Shown here: positions 60,978 to 64,000 of the stretch, in pieces
Numbering within the stretch: the first letter of the stretch is position 1
Layout of the letters: every line of letters starts with the position of its first letter
Assembly: GCF_022811645.1 (NCBI RefSeq)
Contig: NZ_CP094534.1
Location: 5,518,001-5,582,000, forward strand
Source: Hymenobacter monticola
GTDB taxonomy: Bacteria; Bacteroidota; Bacteroidia; Cytophagales; Hymenobacteraceae
Direction of reading: 5' to 3'
Length of the DNA stretch: 64,000 nt
Translations under genes and position numbers: made by a program
The notes under the pieces: model-generated
The model's database searches: none
Told to the model about the DNA's origin: nothing
The model's input: the letters and a program-made list of their open reading frames with translations, nothing else

Positions 60978-60999
60978 TCTATTCAGTCCGACAAGGTCG

Positions 61000-62061
61000 T
61001 TACTCTTTTTTCTTGAACAAAGAATTCAAGTTGCGAGACACGGTGATGTACTCGCTGGAACCCGCGGCCTGCAGCGTAGCGTGGGTGTATTCAAGCTGAA
61101 AAGTGCTGATTTTGAGCATTGCCCCGAAGCTGAGGCCGGCGCTGCCGCTGGTGTTATCGAGGCGCAGTTCGCGGCGCTGCAAGTGGTTGTAGCCCACGCG
61201 CAGGTTGAATCCCTTGCCCAGCACGAGGGCCGCGCCAACGGTGAAGTGCCGGGCCAAGTTGTCACCGAAGCTCTTGGTGGGTTTCTTTTCCTGCCCGCTG
61301 GCATCCTGCACGCCGCGGGCGTTGGGGTCGAGGTACTGGATGTCCCACTGCTGCAAGTGGTGGATGGTAAGCGACAGCCGCACGGGCATGTGCTCGGGCT
61401 TTACGGTGGCGCCAATCTGAACGTCGAGGGGCAGTCGGCCCCGGTCGGTGCCCGGGTAAGTGATGAACTGGTAGCCTGCGTTTTTCACGGCCAAGCCCGC
61501 CGTGAAATCGGTGGTTGGGTGCTTGTAGAGGACGCCCGCATCGGCCACGCCAGCCAGCGAGCGGCTGCCCGCAATGCTGCTTACGGCCAGCTTGGCAGTG
61601 GCGCCAAAAGTGAACTTGCCCTTGGTATAGGAATCGGACAGGCCGGCGGTGTACTCATTAACGCTAAACGTACCCAGGCTGTTGCCGGCGGGGTCGTAGC
61701 TCTGGAAGTCGCCGTAATTCAGGTAAGTGACGCCCACGCCGAAGCGGCCGTATTTCTCGGTGTTGAAGGCATAAGCGGCGGTGCTCTGCTTAATGTCGGC
61801 CACGTAGGCCACGTAGCTCAGCGCCAGCCGGCCGTCCATGTCGGCATTGAGCAAGGCCGGGCTGCCAAACAGCATGGTGGGGTCGTCGGTGCGGGTCGAG
61901 ACGTTCATGCCGCCCAGCGCCGCGAGGTGCGCATTCGGCGGCAGGTCCAGAAAAGGAAACACGGCGCGGCCGCCCAACTGCTGCGCCGATGCCGGTTTTA
62001 CCCCCAAAAAGCCCAGCAAAAGGCCAAACCCGGCAAGCCGGCAAGCGGAAAATTGCTTCAT
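61000..62061 (-). CDS. porQ: Type IX secretion system protein PorQ
   Basis: A 353-residue outer-membrane barrel-type protein. Signal peptide from ATG 62061 (MKQFSACRLAGFGLLLGFLG) ending ASAQ. Family landmarks: FPFLDLPPNAHLAALGGMNV, DDPTMLFGSPALLN, YVAYVADIKQSTAAYAF, then barrel strands with AGLSDSYTKGKFTFGATAKL (in parts). PorQ belongs to the family needed for T9SS cargo attachment in Porphyromonas (with PorU, PorV, PorZ). A box-like TATCTTAG ends four bases before the ATG. The large T9SS cargo at 3810-8801 is a likely client. Neighbours hslU and lon are unrelated proteostasis genes. Confidence 0.93.
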   Translation of the reverse strand: MKQFSACRLAGFGLLLGFLGVKPASAQQLGGRAVFPFLDLPPNAHLAALGGMNVSTRTDDPTMLFGSPALLNADMDGRLALSYVAYVADIKQSTAAYAFNTEKYGRFGVGVTYLNYGDFQSYDPAGNSLGTFSVNEYTAGLSDSYTKGKFTFGATAKLAVSSIAGSRSLAGVADAGVLYKHPTTDFTAGLAVKNAGYQFITYPGTDRGRLPLDVQIGATVKPEHMPVRLSLTIHHLQQWDIQYLDPNARGVQDASGQEKKPTKSFGDNLARHFTVGAALVLGKGFNLRVGYNHLQRRELRLDNTSGSAGLSFGAMLKISTFQLEYTHATLQAAGSSEYITVSRNLNSLFKKKE

Positions 62062-62065
62062 ATAG

Positions 62066-62073
62066 CTAAGATA
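62066..62073 (-). promoter_or_regulatory. Candidate -7 box of porQ
   Basis: Minus strand TATCTTAG, one base off TAnnTTTG, four bases before the ATG. Confidence 0.35.
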
Positions 62074-62156
62074 AGAGAGCCCGTGCCCCCATTGGCAGCC
62101 TAACGCATGGTAACCGCAAATAAGTACCTCGACCAAACATTTTACCTGCGCCAGCT

Positions 62157-62270
62157 TACCTGAAGGACGTAGGGGTGGGACTTGCCCCCGCCCTTACGTC
62201 CTTCAGGTAATACTCTCGCAAAGGTGCAGGCATCCAGGCGGGGGCAAGCCCCGCCCCTACGTCGCTCAAG
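62157..62270. repeat. Compound intergenic repeat with GGGGCAAG-type cores
   Basis: An inner hairpin (TACCTGAAGGACGTA at 62157-62171 with TACGTCCTTCAGGTA at 62195-62209) overlaps a larger pairing of GACGTAGGGGTGGGACTTGC (62165 on) with GCAAGCCCCGCCCCTACGTC (ending 62263). The core matches the element at 25424-25461. It lies between porQ and lon. Confidence 0.8.
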
Positions 62271-62277
62271 CTTCACG

Positions 62278-64000
62278 CTACTGCACCTCCACGCTGGGAC
62301 CTACGGTGGGCACGGGCTCGTCGCGCACGGGCAGCTTCTGCGGGTGCGGCACCAGCTCGTCGAGCAGAGCCACGCGCAGCACGTCGTCTACCCGCTCGGC
62401 GTAGTGAATGGTGAGGCCTTTGAGGTAGTCCTCCTGGATTTCCTCGATGTCCTTGCGGTTTTTGGGGCAAAGAATAATGTCCTTCATGCCGGCGCGGCGG
62501 GCCGCCAGCAGCTTTTCCTTGATGCCGCCCACCGGCAGCACCTTGCCGCGCAGGGTAATTTCGCCGGTCATGGCCAGCTTGGCGCGCACCCGGCGCTGGG
62601 TATAGGCCGAGGCAATGCTGGTGAAAATGGCAATGCCCGCACTGGGTCCGTCCTTGGGCACGGCGCCCTCGGGGAAGTGAATGTGCAGGTCGTACTGCTC
62701 AAACAGGCGGTAGTCGATGCCGATTTCATCGGCCCGCGAGCGCAGGTAGCTCAGCGCCGTAATGGCCGATTCCTTCATCACGTCGCCGAGCTGGCCCGAG
62801 AGCGTGAGCTTGCCCCGGCCGCGGCTCAGCAGGCTTTCCACGAACAGGATGTCGCCGCCCACCGAGGTCCAGGCCAGTCCCGTCACCACGCCGGCGGTGT
62901 CGTTGTCCTGGTACTGGTCGCGGTCGAAGATGGGCGCGCCGAGTATTTTGCGCACTTCGGCGGGCTCCATCACAGCAGGCAGCTCCTCCTTACCAGCTTT
63001 GCGGCGGGCCAGGTTGCGCGTCACGGCGGCCAGCTTGCGCTCCAGGCCGCGCACGCCGCTTTCGCGGGTGTAGTCGTCGGCCACACGGTGCAGCGAGGCA
63101 TCGGTGATTTTCACTTCCGCCTCGCCCAGGCCGTGCTCCTTGAGCTGCTTGGGCCAGAGGTGCTTACGGGCAATCTGCACCTTTTCCTCCTGGGTATAGC
63201 CGGTGAGGTCGATGATTTCCATGCGGTCGCGCAGGGCGGGCTGAATGGTATCGAGCGAGTTGGCCGTGGCAATGAAGAGGACCTTCGAGAGGTCGTACTC
63301 CACTTCCAGGTAGTTGTCGGTGAAGGTGGCGTTTTGCTCCGGGTCCAGCACTTCGAGCAAGGCCGAGCTGGGGTCGCCGCGGAAGTCGCTGCTCACCTTG
63401 TCTATCTCATCGAGGATGATGACGGGGTTGCTGGTGCCGGCCTTTTTGATTTGGGAGATGATGCGGCCGGGCATGGCGCCCACGTAGGTCTTGCGGTGCC
63501 CGCGAATCTCGGCCTCGTCGCGCACGCCGCCCAGGCTCATGCGGATGTACTTGCGGCCCATGGCGTTGGCAATGCTGCGGCCCAGGGAAGTTTTGCCCAC
63601 GCCGGGAGGGCCGTAGAGGCACAGAATGGGTGCCTTCAGGTCCTGCTTCAGCTTGAGCACGGCGATGTACTCCAGAATCCGCTCCTTCACCTTTTCGATG
63701 CCGAAGTGGTCGGCATCGAGGATTTTCTTGGTTTGCTTGAGGTTGAACTTGTCCTTGGTAAACTCACCCCAGGGCAAATCGAGCAGAAACTCCACGTAGT
63801 TCACGCTCACCGAGTAATCGGGCGCCATGGGGTTGGTGCGGGCCAGCTTCTCCATCTCCTTTTTGAAGTGGAGCGCCACGCTCTCGGGCCATTTTTTGGT
63901 TTCGGCGCGCTGGCGCAGGCGGTTCACATCCTCGTCAGGGCCTTCCTGGCCCAGCTCGTCCTGCAGGGTTTTGAGCTGCTGGCGCAGGAAGTACTCGCGC
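62278..64000 (-). CDS. lon: ATP-dependent protease La (Lon), C-terminal part
   Basis: The frame is open to the window edge, so the 5' end is missing; 574 residues are seen, roughly two thirds of the usual 800-830. It begins in [18 protein letters not shown] (end of the helical N-terminal region), then the AAA+ domain with Walker [13 protein letters not shown], Walker [11 protein letters not shown], and sensor motifs. The proteolytic domain has [10 protein letters not shown] (catalytic Ser) and [13 protein letters not shown] (catalytic Lys). It degrades misfolded and regulatory proteins in the cytoplasm. Confidence 0.97.
   Translation of the reverse strand, partial: REYFLRQQLKTLQDELGQEGPDEDVNRLRQRAETKKWPESVALHFKKEMEKLARTNPMAPDYSVSVNYVEFLLDLPWGEFTKDKFNLKQTKKILDADHFGIEKVKERILEYIAVLKLKQDLKAPILCLYGPPGVGKTSLGRSIANAMGRKYIRMSLGGVRDEAEIRGHRKTYVGAMPGRIISQIKKAGTSNPVIILDEIDKVSSDFRGDPSSALLEVLDPEQNATFTDNYLEVEYDLSKVLFIATANSLDTIQPALRDRMEIIDLTGYTQEEKVQIARKHLWPKQLKEHGLGEAEVKITDASLHRVADDYTRESGVRGLERKLAAVTRNLARRKAGKEELPAVMEPAEVRKILGAPIFDRDQYQDNDTAGVVTGLAWTSVGGDILFVESLLSRGRGKLTLSGQLGDVMKESAITALSYLRSRADEIGIDYRLFEQYDLHIHFPEGAVPKDGPSAGIAIFTSIASAYTQRRVRAKLAMTGEITLRGKVLPVGGIKEKLLAARRAGMKDIILCPKNRKDIEEIQEDYLKGLTIHYAERVDDVLRVALLDELVPHPQKLPVRDEPVPTVGPSVEVQ

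Noticed and set aside
59803..62103. 766-codon open frame on the plus strand, antisense to hslU and porQ
   Set aside because: It spans two genes with firm family motifs on the other strand plus a repeat element; long antisense frames are expected at this GC content.
13379..62270. Intergenic repeats as a CRISPR array
   Set aside because: Copies are single inverted repeats scattered between genes, not direct repeats with regular spacers, and no cas genes are present.

Overview
The window looks like chromosome of a GC-rich Bacteroidota of the Cytophagales, most like Hymenobacter. The reasons are three SusC/SusD outer-membrane uptake pairs, a type IX secretion (T9SS) protein PorQ and a very large T9SS-type cargo, MltG, 2-phosphosulfolactate phosphatase, many lipoprotein signals, and promoter boxes of the Bacteroidota type (TTG, about 20 bases, TAnnTTTG). 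No rRNA, tRNA, CRISPR array, phage or insertion sequence was found.

Layout. 1-3.8 kb: the tail of an Ala/Pro/Lys-rich protein and a DUF255 protein. 3.8-8.8 kb: a 1663-residue secreted repeat protein with three FN3 domains and a C-terminal sorting domain. 9-18.6 kb: housekeeping genes (priA, queA, RNase D, mltG) mixed with small envelope proteins, a lipoprotein-type methyltransferase and an exported protein with 11-residue repeats. 18.7-23.1 kb: a FadL-like porin, an SGNH-fold lipoprotein with altered active-site motifs and a membrane glycosyltransferase candidate. 23.2-27.2 kb: a signalling cluster of response regulator, histidine kinase, an orphan RND-type adaptor and a second regulator whose phosphoacceptor Asp is Ala. 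27.3-42.8 kb: mostly core genes (dtd, MazG-like, comB, gcvT, ilvE, cobalamin adenosyltransferase, an ABC ATPase with a large membrane/TPR protein, gatC, plsC, Nudix, rnhB, and prfB with its programmed frameshift), a CZB-kinase-regulator operon and a structured small RNA candidate with its own promoter and terminator. 42.9-59.4 kb: three SusC/SusD loci. 59.4-64 kb: hslU, porQ and the C-terminal part of lon.

How parts relate. PorQ would help process cargo such as the large repeat protein. The SusCD pairs import unidentified oligomers; no degradative enzymes or sigma/anti-sigma regulators lie beside them. Two separate two-component systems are present, one beside an efflux-type adaptor and one beside a zinc-binding CZB protein. 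Intergenic spaces hold several families of long imperfect inverted repeats with cores such as TCATCCTGAGC and GTCATGCCGAGC, some acting as or merging into terminators. Many convergent gene pairs share bidirectional hairpin terminators.

All identities come from reading motifs and architecture by eye; no database search was run.
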